From Haloarcula rubra (GTDB taxonomy: Archaea > Halobacteriota > Halobacteria > Halobacteriales > Haloarculaceae): a stretch of DNA of 64,000 nt. Positions 27,015-35,269 of this stretch are shown one piece after another (position 1 is the stretch's first letter; the number at the start of each line of letters is the position of its first letter). Location of the stretch: the NCBI RefSeq assembly GCF_019599465.1, contig NZ_RKLR01000006.1, positions 62,001 to 126,000 of the forward strand. The letters are read 5' to 3'. Made by a program: the position numbers and the translations under genes. The notes under the pieces were generated by a model. The model made no database searches. It was not told the DNA's origin and saw nothing but the letters and a program-made list of their open reading frames with translations.

Positions 27015-27115
27015 TAGACAGAACGAAACGATATCGACGGCGACGCAGAACCGAGCAGCGAACGGCCATTGCGGAGCGTGCAATGGATGGAGGTGAGGCG
27101 CGTGTCGGGAGCTAA
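27011..27115 (+). other. 34-codon basic frame between two operon genes
   Basis: ATG at 27011 overlaps the preceding stop (ATGA) and encodes MIDRTKRYRRRRRTEQRTA... ending at 27115, inside the signal peptidase start region. It is very Arg-rich. It may only carry ribosomes to the next gene by coupling. Real peptide function is doubtful. Confidence 0.3.
27089..27096 (+). promoter_or_regulatory. Shine-Dalgarno GGAGGTGA fixing a GTG start
   Basis: GGAGGTGA lies 5 bases before GTG at 27102. It decides the start of the signal peptidase gene over the in-frame ATG codons at 27069 and 27087, which either precede or overlap it. Confidence 0.7.
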
Positions 27116-28283
27116 TCGGGTCGTCAAAATACTCGGGACACTCGCGTTAGTCGCAGTGGTCCTGCCCTTCGCGGTCGTCGGTGGCGCGAACGTCGTAGAC
27201 GGCTATTCGAGTCACGTTGTCGTCAGTGGGAGCATGGAACCGGCTATCGGAGTTGGAGACGTCGTCATCATCGACCACTCACCAGGTGAGATACGGCAGG
27301 GCGACGTCATCACGTACGGGAGCGGTGACGATAGGCTCCCCACGACCCACCGTGTCGTCGACATCAGGTCACAAGAGGGGCAGGAGACGTACGTGACCAA
27401 AGGCGACGCGAACGAGGACCGCGACCCCACGCCGGTGCAACGACAGCAGGTCGTCGGGGAAGTGTTCCTGACGGTTCCGTATATCGGCCACGTCCTCACC
27501 TTCGCCGACACGACCTACGGGTTCGCCGTACTGGTGGTCGTTCCCATCGGTCTCCTGCTGTTGAACGAGGCGTGGGTCCTGTTCAGGTCGGCGCGCGACT
27601 CCGATGGCGACAAGCCGGACGATAGTGAGGAAGGAGACAGTGACAACGGTGCCAGTCCAGCCAGCGCCGGCGATGCCGACGATGGTGGTGAGACGATTAC
27701 CCTCACGGCGAAGGAAATCCAGCTTGCGCTCGTCCCGACGGCTGCTTTGACGGTGGTCAGCGCCTGGATCACCTACGACACGCGCTCAGGTGTCGCGGCC
27801 GCGATTACGACCGCAGCGGGAGTCAGCCTTCTGTTCGGCTTCGGGATGGTCGTCACCAGTAGCGGACCGACCGACGAGATTGAAACGGCTAGCCAGGACG
27901 AGTCCGACAGTCTCAACTTGGTCGGTGAGGGAGAGTCACCACTGGAGATCACGACACCTGTGACTGTCGACGACGAACGTCTCGTCCCCGTCGAATCGGT
28001 CGAGACAATCGTCGCATGCGCCGAGGACATGGAGCGTTGTCTCCTCTGGGACCCAGCAGAGAGCGAATGCTACCTTCCGAACGGCGACCATCTCTACCGT
28101 TGTCAGTCGGTGAACGAATCAGTCGCGGAGACGCTGTCGGGGCTCGCTCCCGAAGGTGAGGAAGCCGCTGCCTCAACGACCGGCGCGGACGGACAGTCGG
28201 ACGTGCCAGAGAACGGGTCGTCGATGCAGGACAACGCCGAGGCCGTCGAGTACCAGTTAGAGGAGGGGCCCGATGACACGTAA
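27102..28283 (+). CDS. Archaeal-type signal peptidase I (S26B) with C-terminal extension
   Basis: A 393-residue protein from the GTG at 27102. An N-terminal membrane span (~10-32) is followed by the catalytic region: SGSMEPAIGVGD with Ser44, TTHRVVDI with His83 (His in place of the bacterial Lys, as in archaeal/ER enzymes) and KGDANEDRDP with Asp102. A second span lies near 145-165. Unusually, about 200 more residues follow: an acidic linker, two more spans (~205-250) and a soluble tail with four Cys (VACAEDMERCLLW, SECYLPNGDHLYRC). Its place in the TasA-like cluster mirrors SipW with TasA in Bacillus, so it probably matures the cluster's own exported proteins. Confidence 0.85.
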   Translation: MSGANRVVKILGTLALVAVVLPFAVVGGANVVDGYSSHVVVSGSMEPAIGVGDVVIIDHSPGEIRQGDVITYGSGDDRLPTTHRVVDIRSQEGQETYVTKGDANEDRDPTPVQRQQVVGEVFLTVPYIGHVLTFADTTYGFAVLVVVPIGLLLLNEAWVLFRSARDSDGDKPDDSEEGDSDNGASPASAGDADDGGETITLTAKEIQLALVPTAALTVVSAWITYDTRSGVAAAITTAAGVSLLFGFGMVVTSSGPTDEIETASQDESDSLNLVGEGESPLEITTPVTVDDERLVPVESVETIVACAEDMERCLLWDPAESECYLPNGDHLYRCQSVNESVAETLSGLAPEGEEAAASTTGADGQSDVPENGSSMQDNAEAVEYQLEEGPDDT

Positions 28284-28662
28284 TCAAGCGTCGGGGCAGA
28301 AAATCGCCGTACTGGCAGTCGTGACGGCTATCACGCTTGCGACCGGCGTCGGTGGCTTCTACACGGCAAGTGTCTTGAGCGACAGCGAGTCGGTCGTCAG
28401 TTCGTTCACCGTCGGGAACTCCGGAAATGTAGGAGGGACAGCCGAGACGACGACTCAGACTGAGACGGAAACAGCTACCGAAACCGAGACTGAGACTGAG
28501 ACAGAAACAGCTACCGAAACCGAGACCCAGACAGAAACAACTACGGAGGCGATGGTCGCGCTGCCATCGCCGTCTAGAGTACATTCGGGAATCGCTGGTA
28601 GCCGTTCGTCCGCAGTCCCAGAGAGGTTGTTGTACAGGCCCGGTAATAGCCCAGTAGCATAG
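28273..28662 (+). CDS. Short exported protein with SipW-type signal and Thr/Glu repeats
   Basis: A 129-residue protein overlapping the signal peptidase gene by 11 bases. Residues ~12-35 are a hydrophobic signal ending GFYTASVLSDSESV, a SipW-type pattern as in TasA-like pre-proteins. Residues ~60-95 are (Thr-Glu)n repeats encoded by a degenerate GAGACN/GAAACN array. The last ~35 residues (VALPSPSRVHSGIAGS...) look unlike any exported domain and could be read in a shifted phase. It may be a truncated or slippage-prone gene. Confidence 0.6.
   Translation: MTRNQASGQKIAVLAVVTAITLATGVGGFYTASVLSDSESVVSSFTVGNSGNVGGTAETTTQTETETATETETETETETATETETQTETTTEAMVALPSPSRVHSGIAGSRSSAVPERLLYRPGNSPVA
28455..28548 (+). 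repeat. Hexanucleotide-like GAGACN/GAAACN repeat array
   Basis: Tandem six-base units encode Thr-Glu pairs inside the short exported protein. A longer unit (GAGAC-GAAACAGCTACCGAAACC type) is present twice about 30 bases apart, which suggests growth by slippage or unequal exchange. Confidence 0.6.
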
Positions 28663-29000
28663 ACGCCGGTGAGCGGGACGACCCTCGCTACCGCAGATTT
28701 GTTAGGTAGATACTAAATCAGCTGCAACTAAAATCGCATTATCGCAGAATGAGAGCCGAGACGCACAGTTTAATCAGCCCACAAACCACGGTCGGCACCA
28801 TTTACCTGCTGAATAATAAATGTCGGATAGCGCGTTGGGTGAGATGTCCCGGGCCCCGATTGCCCGTACCAGAACCCCCACCCCACCCCACCCCAACGGT
28901 GCAATTCACGCCATCCCCGCTGCAGCCATCACTGGTCCGGGACGTTCCCTATCTTTCTGTCGTACGAGGACCTGGCGAGTGACGCCACCGCCGAACTCGG
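28663..29000. other. 338-base gap, C-rich tract, no clear gene
   Basis: It lies between convergent units. A tract of CCCCACCCC repeats sits near 28875-28895. The frame starting at 28820 runs into the transporter gene's 3' end and has no family-like sequence. Nothing else is visible. Confidence 0.4.
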
Positions 29001-29996
29001 TCAGCAGTTCCGTTTGCAGTAGGCGTTCCCGCTGACGACCACGTAGTCGCCAGACGAGCCACCACCACGGTGTGTGTCCGACCGGCCACGGCGACGGAGT
29101 AGCGTCCTGAGCACGTCGGCTTTCACCCACGCGAATCCGACGAGGATGGCCGTGAAGCCGACGAGGGTCAGCGGCGTGAGTACCTCGCCGAGCAGGAGCC
29201 ACCCGAAGACGGCAGTCACCGCCGGTACCGCGTAGGAGACGAGGCTGGTCTCGGCCGCCCCGACGGCGTCGACGAGCTGGAAGTACAGCAGGAAGCCGGC
29301 GGCACTCGCGAAGACACCGAGGTAGACGAGCGCGGCGAGGTGTTCAACGCCGGCCGAGACGGCGCCCACCTGCTCCGACGGCAACAGGGCACTGACTGCG
29401 TGGAGGATGACGGCGCCCACGACCGTCATCCCGGCCTGTACGGACACTATCGGGAGCGTCGTCGCGTACCGCTCGGTGAGCACCGCGCCAGCCGCGAAGA
29501 CGACGGCGGCGCCGATGAGCAACGCGATACCGGTGAGTCGCGAGCCAAGCCCTCCCGGCGACGGGTTCGCGATGACCACTACGCCGAGGAAACCGCTGAT
29601 GGTACCGATAATCTCGTGAGGGCGGGCCCGATAGCTCGGGAGGAGCGTCGCCGCGAACGCCGGCGTCACGACCGGCGTGAGACTGAGCAGGATAGCCCCA
29701 TAGGCGCTCGGAACGTACTGTTGTCCCAGAAACAGCAGCGTGAAGTGGGCCCCGATGAGGAGCGTCCCGCCGACGAGGAACAGCGACACGTCGTCGCGGG
29801 TCCGCGGGCGAAGCGTTCGGCCGCGGTAGAGGGCGTAGCCGACCAGTACCGCGGCGGCGATATCGTGTCTGAGCGCCGCTAACAGAACGGGCGGGAACCC
29901 TTCGATGCCCGTCTTGATGGCGACGAAGGAGAGGCCCCAGAGCAGCGCGAGGGTCGCAAACAGCAAACCGATACGTCGAGTCGTTGGTGTCGTCAC
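29001..29996 (-). CDS. DMT-superfamily (EamA) transporter
   Basis: A 331-residue protein with ten membrane spans in two EamA halves: LLWGLSFVAIKTGIEGFPPV at the start, YGAILLSLTPVVTPAFA, and GEVLTPLTLVGFTAILVGFA near the end. I chose GTG at 29996 (TTPTTRRIGLLFATLALLWG); the frame extends further but that part is Arg/Ser-rich and unlike the family. ATG at 30055 is a possible alternative. It is a paralogue of the gene at 60426. It probably exports or imports small metabolites; substrate unknown. Confidence 0.85.
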   Translation of the reverse strand: MTTPTTRRIGLLFATLALLWGLSFVAIKTGIEGFPPVLLAALRHDIAAAVLVGYALYRGRTLRPRTRDDVSLFLVGGTLLIGAHFTLLFLGQQYVPSAYGAILLSLTPVVTPAFAATLLPSYRARPHEIIGTISGFLGVVVIANPSPGGLGSRLTGIALLIGAAVVFAAGAVLTERYATTLPIVSVQAGMTVVGAVILHAVSALLPSEQVGAVSAGVEHLAALVYLGVFASAAGFLLYFQLVDAVGAAETSLVSYAVPAVTAVFGWLLLGEVLTPLTLVGFTAILVGFAWVKADVLRTLLRRRGRSDTHRGGGSSGDYVVVSGNAYCKRNC

Positions 29997-30246
29997 AGTA
30001 GAGGACAGGTGTAGACGCTGGAGACGTATCAAGCTTCTATCGCTACTGCGACGCATACACACAGAGAGGGCGTGACAGGGTCCCAGCGGTACGTTCGGGC
30101 TCCACTCAATCGTCGCTCGGGGCCGTCGACAACGAACTGGAGCGCGTCCCGGAGCATCGTACTGTCGTCCGGGCTGACGGTGACCGATAGCGCTCCCGTA
30201 CAAGTAGGGCAAAAGACATTTGTTCGCGAGGAGAGAGCCGCGGTAC

Positions 30247-31449
30247 ATGCCCTCCAGACGACGATTCCTCGCCACACTCGGCGCCGGCGCGCTCGGCGGA
30301 CTCGCAGGCTGCACGACGAGTGCCGACGAGCCACCGGAGCCGGCGACCCCTGAACTCGACGCCGACAGGCAGATTTACGGCTCCGACGGCAACTGGTCGA
30401 GTTTCGGCTGCAACGCCGGCAACACGCGGAGCGTCCACGGCATCAACGCGGGCGAAGCGCCAGTCGACGGCGTCAGCGAAGACTGGCGAGTGCCGGTCCC
30501 CGGCCTACAGCGAAATGCGCCGGTCGTGGCCGACGAGCGTGTCTATCTACCGACCCGTTCCAGTCTCCGTGTCTACGATGCGACCGACGGAACGGAACTG
30601 TGGCAAGCCGACGGTATCGGCGATTCGCCGGTCGTCCGTAGCGGGACGGTGTTCGCGGCAGACGGCCGTGAGAACGTGGTCCGAGCGCTCGCTGCGGATA
30701 CCGGCGACGAGCGGTGGTCAGTCGAAACGGATGCACGACCCGTAGGGCCATCGATGTATCCCGGGACGCCGCTCGTCGTCGGGGCTGGCGAACGAGTGTA
30801 CGGACTCGACCCGGGAACGGGAGAGTCGGTCTGGTCGCGAAAGGTGTTCGGCACCGTCCTACCCAGCCCGCCAGTGTGGAACGGGTATGCCGCCGCCGTC
30901 GCGACCGAAGCTGGTGAAGTCTCGCTACTCACGCTCACCGACGGCACTGGTATCCAGCGGTTCCGACTCCCGGCAACGCCAGTCTGTCCGCCGTCGGCCG
31001 ACACGGACGCAGTGTACGTCACGTGTCGTGACGGCACGACCTATGCCCTGTCGGGAGACACGAGTTCCAGTAGTCGACGTCTCTGGTCGGTCGAGACGGG
31101 GTGGAGTCCCGGCGGCATCGCGCTCGATTCGGGCCTCGTGTTCGCCGGTACGTCGGGCGAACTCCACGCCGTCGAGAGCGACTCCGGCGACGTCCGCTGG
31201 ACCCATCAACTGGGTGATTGGCGGCACACTGCCCCGGCAATCGGACGGGACACGCTCTTCGTCGGCGGCGACCGTCTGTGGGCACTGGACCCGACGCCGA
31301 AAGAGGGAGTCTTGGGCTCTGGTCCAGCGGTGCGGTACGAGCGCTCGTTCCACGGTCGCGTCGGTCCCGGGCCGGTACTCGACGACGGGACGCTGTACGT
31401 CGTCGCGGAGACGGGACCGGACTCGACGCATCTGCTCGCGCTGTCCTGA
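30247..31449 (+). CDS. Tat lipoprotein with PQQ-type beta-propeller
   Basis: A 400-residue protein. The signal SRRRFLATLGAGALGGLAGC gives a lipobox Cys at about 22. The body has repeated propeller strands: VYDATDGTELWQADG, VRALAADTGDERWSVETD, VYGLDPGTGESVWSRKVFG, LHAVESDSGDVRWTHQLG, LWALDPTP. This is the PQQ-like/BamB-type fold used for protein binding in haloarchaeal lipoproteins. I start at 30247 rather than upstream because the Tat motif begins there. The 11-21-11 inverted repeat begins 4 bases after the stop. Confidence 0.85.
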   Translation: MPSRRRFLATLGAGALGGLAGCTTSADEPPEPATPELDADRQIYGSDGNWSSFGCNAGNTRSVHGINAGEAPVDGVSEDWRVPVPGLQRNAPVVADERVYLPTRSSLRVYDATDGTELWQADGIGDSPVVRSGTVFAADGRENVVRALAADTGDERWSVETDARPVGPSMYPGTPLVVGAGERVYGLDPGTGESVWSRKVFGTVLPSPPVWNGYAAAVATEAGEVSLLTLTDGTGIQRFRLPATPVCPPSADTDAVYVTCRDGTTYALSGDTSSSSRRLWSVETGWSPGGIALDSGLVFAGTSGELHAVESDSGDVRWTHQLGDWRHTAPAIGRDTLFVGGDRLWALDPTPKEGVLGSGPAVRYERSFHGRVGPGPVLDDGTLYVVAETGPDSTHLLALS

Positions 31450-31452
31450 ACC

Positions 31453-31495
31453 GCTAACCAACATTTTGCCGCTATCTCCCCCGCTGTTGGTTAGC
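31453..31495. repeat. 11-21-11 inverted repeat, copy A
   Basis: GCTAACCAACA (31453-31463), 21-base spacer, TGTTGGTTAGC (31485-31495). It starts 4 bases after the stop of the beta-propeller gene. Same arms and same spacer length as copies at 50282 and 61524, with unrelated spacer sequence. Confidence 0.8.
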
Positions 31496-31612
31496 CGACG
31501 GCGTGCGAGGTATCCAAAGCGGTGGACTGCGACTGGCACGTCGGTATCGCTCTGCCACAGGTTATAACGTGACTAACAAAACGATCCGCCGACCCGGTAT
31601 CGGTCGGAGAGA

Positions 31613-32596
31613 ATGGGCGTGTCGGAAACAGAGATGGTGAGCGTCGTCGTGCCGACGTACGACCGGGAACGGCTGCTCGTCGAGGCTGTCGAGAGCGTCC
31701 TCGCCCAGACCTACGACCCGATCGAACTACTGGTGGTGGACGACGGGTCGCCGACGCCAGCTCAGGAAGTTCTCGAAGACGTCGATCTCGGTGCCGTAGC
31801 GGATGCGACGATCATCAGACACGACGAGAACTGTGGTGGAAACGCAGCCCGAAATACGGGCATCGGAGCGGCGAGCGGCGGGTTCGTAGCGTTTCTCGAC
31901 GACGACGACTACTGGCTCCCGAGGAAAATCGAACGTCAGGTGAGGGCCCTGCGGCGCGCCGAGGACGACGTTGCAGCGGTGTTCACCGGTCAACAGTGCG
32001 TCGACGGGGACGGTCGTGTGACGAACCTCACACGGCCGCTCCCACCGGGTGATTTCTTGACACAGCTCACTCGGAGTGGGTCGTTCGGACAGTTTTCTGC
32101 GCTCCTGGTCAGGTCGGACGTGTTCGACGCGGTGGGGTATCTAGACGAGCGGTTCCCGTGCCTCCAAGATCGCGAGTTCTACTTCAGGTTAGCGACCGAG
32201 TTCTCTTACGAAACTGTGCCCGAACCACTGACTGTCCGCCGAATCGCGGACCATAGACAGATATCGGACGATTACGAGACGAAACGCGACGTCGGGTGTC
32301 CCCTTCTGTTGGCGAAACATCGCCCCACTATCGCAGCGAACCGGCCGTCTCAGGAACGCCACTTCCTGGCGGGGATTCATCGACTGGTAGCGACGTCTGC
32401 GCTTTCGAACGGGTACTACAAGGACGCCATCCGCCACTCACTGCTGACGCTACGGTATCGGCCAGTCTATCTTCAGTCGTACGTGTTTCTCCTGATAGCC
32501 CTCGGTGGTGACTGGGGGGTCAGGGTCGCACGTTTGCTAAAGCGCTCCTTCAACCGACTGTATGCTAACGTGACTGTTCGCACCTCGTCGAAGTGA
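31613..32596 (+). CDS. Family 2 glycosyltransferase
   Basis: A 327-residue protein with the GT-A fold start VSVVVPTYDRERLLVEAVES, LAQTYDPIELLVVDDGS and the metal/nucleotide-sugar motif FLDDDDYWLP, followed by FPCLQDREFYFRL (acceptor region). No membrane span is clear. A TATA-like GGTTATAAC lies about 45 bases upstream. Together with the flippase and second glycosyltransferase nearby it probably builds a lipid-linked surface glycan. Confidence 0.9.
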   Translation: MGVSETEMVSVVVPTYDRERLLVEAVESVLAQTYDPIELLVVDDGSPTPAQEVLEDVDLGAVADATIIRHDENCGGNAARNTGIGAASGGFVAFLDDDDYWLPRKIERQVRALRRAEDDVAAVFTGQQCVDGDGRVTNLTRPLPPGDFLTQLTRSGSFGQFSALLVRSDVFDAVGYLDERFPCLQDREFYFRLATEFSYETVPEPLTVRRIADHRQISDDYETKRDVGCPLLLAKHRPTIAANRPSQERHFLAGIHRLVATSALSNGYYKDAIRHSLLTLRYRPVYLQSYVFLLIALGGDWGVRVARLLKRSFNRLYANVTVRTSSK

Positions 32597-32620
32597 GGCG
32601 TGCTTCGAATCGGTCGTCGG

Positions 32621-34135
32621 CTACTCCTGGAGTGCGGTGACGAGTCTTCCGAGTTCGTCTCTGGGACCGACGTCGAAGAGGCGGTTCCCGATGAGAAGGA
32701 TTCCTCCGTAGGCCACCACGCCCGTCAAGACGAGCATGACAAAGTTGATGCTGGGAGAAAGAGAGACGAACGCACTTCGGGAGGTCCAGACAACGGCCCC
32801 CATGAGTGCACTGGCGATAACCGGGACAGTCAGAATCTGGAGGAAGTGCCAAACGCTGCCATCGACTTGACGGATGGCGACAAAGAGCGCGATGGGATTC
32901 TGCAGTCCACCGCTGACGAGGAGCGCGACTGCAGCCCCGGCCGTCCCCCACGTAGTGGTCGCCGGATAGAGGCAGACGAGGAGGACGAGCAAGCGGGAAA
33001 ACTGGAGGACTGTGCTGTATTCGGGATGGTCGATTGCACGGAAGAGCGGCCCGAGTATCGACACGATAGCACGCAATGCAGCCCAGACCGCGAGAAGTTG
33101 CATGGTCAGTATCATGTCGGTCCAGGAGGGGCCGAGGAACGCATCGACGAAGACCGGTGTGACGAGCACTATCCCCGTCGCCATCGGCACAGCGACGTAC
33201 GACACGAATTTGACGGTCCCGAAGAACCCGTCGCGGAGTGTCTGCAGGTCACTTTGAGCCTGCGAGAAAGCCGGAAACGTGACTCTGGAGACGACGTGTG
33301 TGATCTCCGTCGCCGGCGCGTTCGAAAACCGGAACGCCATCTGGTAGAGCCCCAGTGCGGTCGTCCCGAGCGTCAGACCGACGAGTGCGTCGTCGACACG
33401 ATTGAGCAGGAAGACGAGGATACCGGACCCGAAGATCCACTTCCCGTATCCGACCAGCTCCCCCGCTGCGTTCCGGTCGAAACTGAGTGCCGGCCGGTAT
33501 GGATGCACGAGATACGAGACGATGGTCTGCGAGACGGTACTCGCTATCAAAGCCCAGACCAGAGCCCAGAGCGTGCCGAGGGTGATGGCCACACCGATAG
33601 CAGTGATGGTGTGAGCGACTGTCCCGGAAACCTTGTACACGAACTCACGGTGGAACTCGAGTTGTTTCTTGAAGTAGACGACGCCGGGATTACGGAGCCC
33701 TGTGACCAGTGGAACGACCGCCAGTGCGCGTATCACCGGTTCTAACGTTGGACTCTCGAAGACTGTCGCGACGAACGGTGCAATGGCGACAGCGGTGACT
33801 GCCAGCCCCACCCCTCGGACACTTCGCAAGACCCACGTAGTGTCGAGGTATCCGTCGACGTCGTCCCGTCGATGTTGGACGAGCGCTTCGTCTAGGCCGA
33901 GCTGTGAACACCGTCGGAGAACGGACAGGCTCAGCATAGCGAGTCCGACCACACCGAAGGCAGTCGGCGAAAGGAGCCCGGCGAGGACGACGAGCGTCCC
34001 CATTCTGACGAGACGGTCGAGAACGTTCAGCAAGCCGAGCCACAGGCCTCCGGTAGCGGCCTGACCGAGGAGTGAACTCCCCGGCCGGAAGAGGTCGACG
34101 ACTCGGCGAACCGCCGACAGAACCTTTCGCAACAC
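32621..34135 (-). CDS. Wzx-like polysaccharide flippase
   Basis: A 504-residue protein with about 12-14 membrane spans, opening LLGQAATGGLWLGLLNVLDR and continuing AGLLSPTAFGVVGLAMLSLS, the pattern of the polysaccharide/oligosaccharide flippase family (MOP superfamily). LVQHRRDDVDGYLDTTWVLR and LGTTALGLYQMAFRFSNAP match family hallmarks. GTG start. It should flip lipid-linked oligosaccharide across the membrane. It is flanked by two glycosyltransferases and is convergent with the first. Confidence 0.88.
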   Translation of the reverse strand: MLRKVLSAVRRVVDLFRPGSSLLGQAATGGLWLGLLNVLDRLVRMGTLVVLAGLLSPTAFGVVGLAMLSLSVLRRCSQLGLDEALVQHRRDDVDGYLDTTWVLRSVRGVGLAVTAVAIAPFVATVFESPTLEPVIRALAVVPLVTGLRNPGVVYFKKQLEFHREFVYKVSGTVAHTITAIGVAITLGTLWALVWALIASTVSQTIVSYLVHPYRPALSFDRNAAGELVGYGKWIFGSGILVFLLNRVDDALVGLTLGTTALGLYQMAFRFSNAPATEITHVVSRVTFPAFSQAQSDLQTLRDGFFGTVKFVSYVAVPMATGIVLVTPVFVDAFLGPSWTDMILTMQLLAVWAALRAIVSILGPLFRAIDHPEYSTVLQFSRLLVLLVCLYPATTTWGTAGAAVALLVSGGLQNPIALFVAIRQVDGSVWHFLQILTVPVIASALMGAVVWTSRSAFVSLSPSINFVMLVLTGVVAYGGILLIGNRLFDVGPRDELGRLVTALQE

Positions 34136-34256
34136 AGGTCACGTTCCGACCACGCCGAGATAGTTATCCTACGTCTACGGAAACAGGCAGTGAATGGCCC
34201 TCGATAGAAGCCTGTGAATACTATAACGAGTCCGGTCGGTGGGCTACGTTATCACG

Positions 34257-35219
34257 ATGGCTTCCGAGTCCGCACGGAGTCCCGACATCTCTGTAGTCAT
34301 CCCGGTGTACGAGGACCCTTCGGGTGTTCGACGTACCCTCCAGTCGGTGACGGACCAGACGGCGTCGGCTTCGACGTACGAGGTCATCGTCGTCGACAAC
34401 GGGTCCGGGGACGCGACCCCCACCGTCGTCCGAGAGTTCGAGAGGGCGGCACCAGACCTCGTCACACTCGTCGTCGAGGACGAGGTGCGAGGCTCCTACG
34501 CGGCGCGGAACGCGGGCATCGCTCGGGCGGTCGGTGACGTCGTCGCGTTCGTCGACGCGGACATGACTGTCGAGCGGTCGTGGGTGGAGGCAGTCGTCGA
34601 GACGATGACCGAAGACGTGGATTACGTAGGGTTCGACGTCGAACTGGTCGAATCGACGCCGAACTCCGTCGTCGATGCGTACAATCGGTACACCGAATTT
34701 CCGGTGGAGCGGTACCTCACAGAGGACAATTTCGCGCCGACCTGTTGTCTCGCCGTTCGTCGCGAAGTCTTCGAGGCCGTCGGTCCGTTCGACGACCGAC
34801 TCTGTTCGTCGGGTGACGCAGAGTTCGGTAAACGTGTCCACGAAGCCGGGTTCGACCAACAGTACGAGCCGTCGATTACCATGTACCACCCGACGCGGTC
34901 GACGCGTGAGTTACTGGCAAAGTACGTCCGCATAGGGCGAGGACTCCGACAGCGGGAGCGATACCACTCCGAACTGTTCGATCGTCGGCCGCTCTGGCAT
35001 CCAAAACAACTCGTCCCGACCGTCTCGCCGTTCCAACTCCACGACTCGGCACGAGAGGTACAGGCCGAGTCTGACCGTCAAGTCCGCTTGCACGAACTAC
35101 TCGTGTTCTACTGCCTCGACCATCTGATTCGAGTCGCCACGTTCGCTGGCCGAATGTACGAGTGGCTATGCGACCGCGAGACACAGGCTGAGGTAGCACC
35201 TGTCGAAAAGACGTCGTAG
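34257..35219 (+). CDS. Family 2 glycosyltransferase
   Basis: A 320-residue protein starting at ATG 34257 (MASESARSPDISVVIPVYED). GT-A motifs: VIVVDNGSGDATPTVV, NAGIARAVGDVVAFVDADM (DxD) and FDDRLCSSGDAEFGKRVHEA. The C-terminal third (RIGRGLRQRERYHSEL) is basic, without clear membrane spans. It is divergent from the flippase across ~120 bases. Probably adds a sugar to the same lipid-linked glycan. Confidence 0.9.
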   Translation: MASESARSPDISVVIPVYEDPSGVRRTLQSVTDQTASASTYEVIVVDNGSGDATPTVVREFERAAPDLVTLVVEDEVRGSYAARNAGIARAVGDVVAFVDADMTVERSWVEAVVETMTEDVDYVGFDVELVESTPNSVVDAYNRYTEFPVERYLTEDNFAPTCCLAVRREVFEAVGPFDDRLCSSGDAEFGKRVHEAGFDQQYEPSITMYHPTRSTRELLAKYVRIGRGLRQRERYHSELFDRRPLWHPKQLVPTVSPFQLHDSAREVQAESDRQVRLHELLVFYCLDHLIRVATFAGRMYEWLCDRETQAEVAPVEKTS

Positions 35220-35269
35220 AAAGAAAGTGGTCCCGTTCCCAACCCGTTTTTAAGCGGGTGAGACCGGTG

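Noticed and set aside
28820-29035. 71-codon plus-strand frame at a C-rich tract
   Set aside because: Overlaps the 3' end of the transporter gene, Pro/Ser/Arg-rich, no family-like sequence.
32600-33745. 381-codon plus-strand frame inside the flippase gene
   Set aside because: Antisense shadow; the minus strand encodes a clear multi-span flippase.
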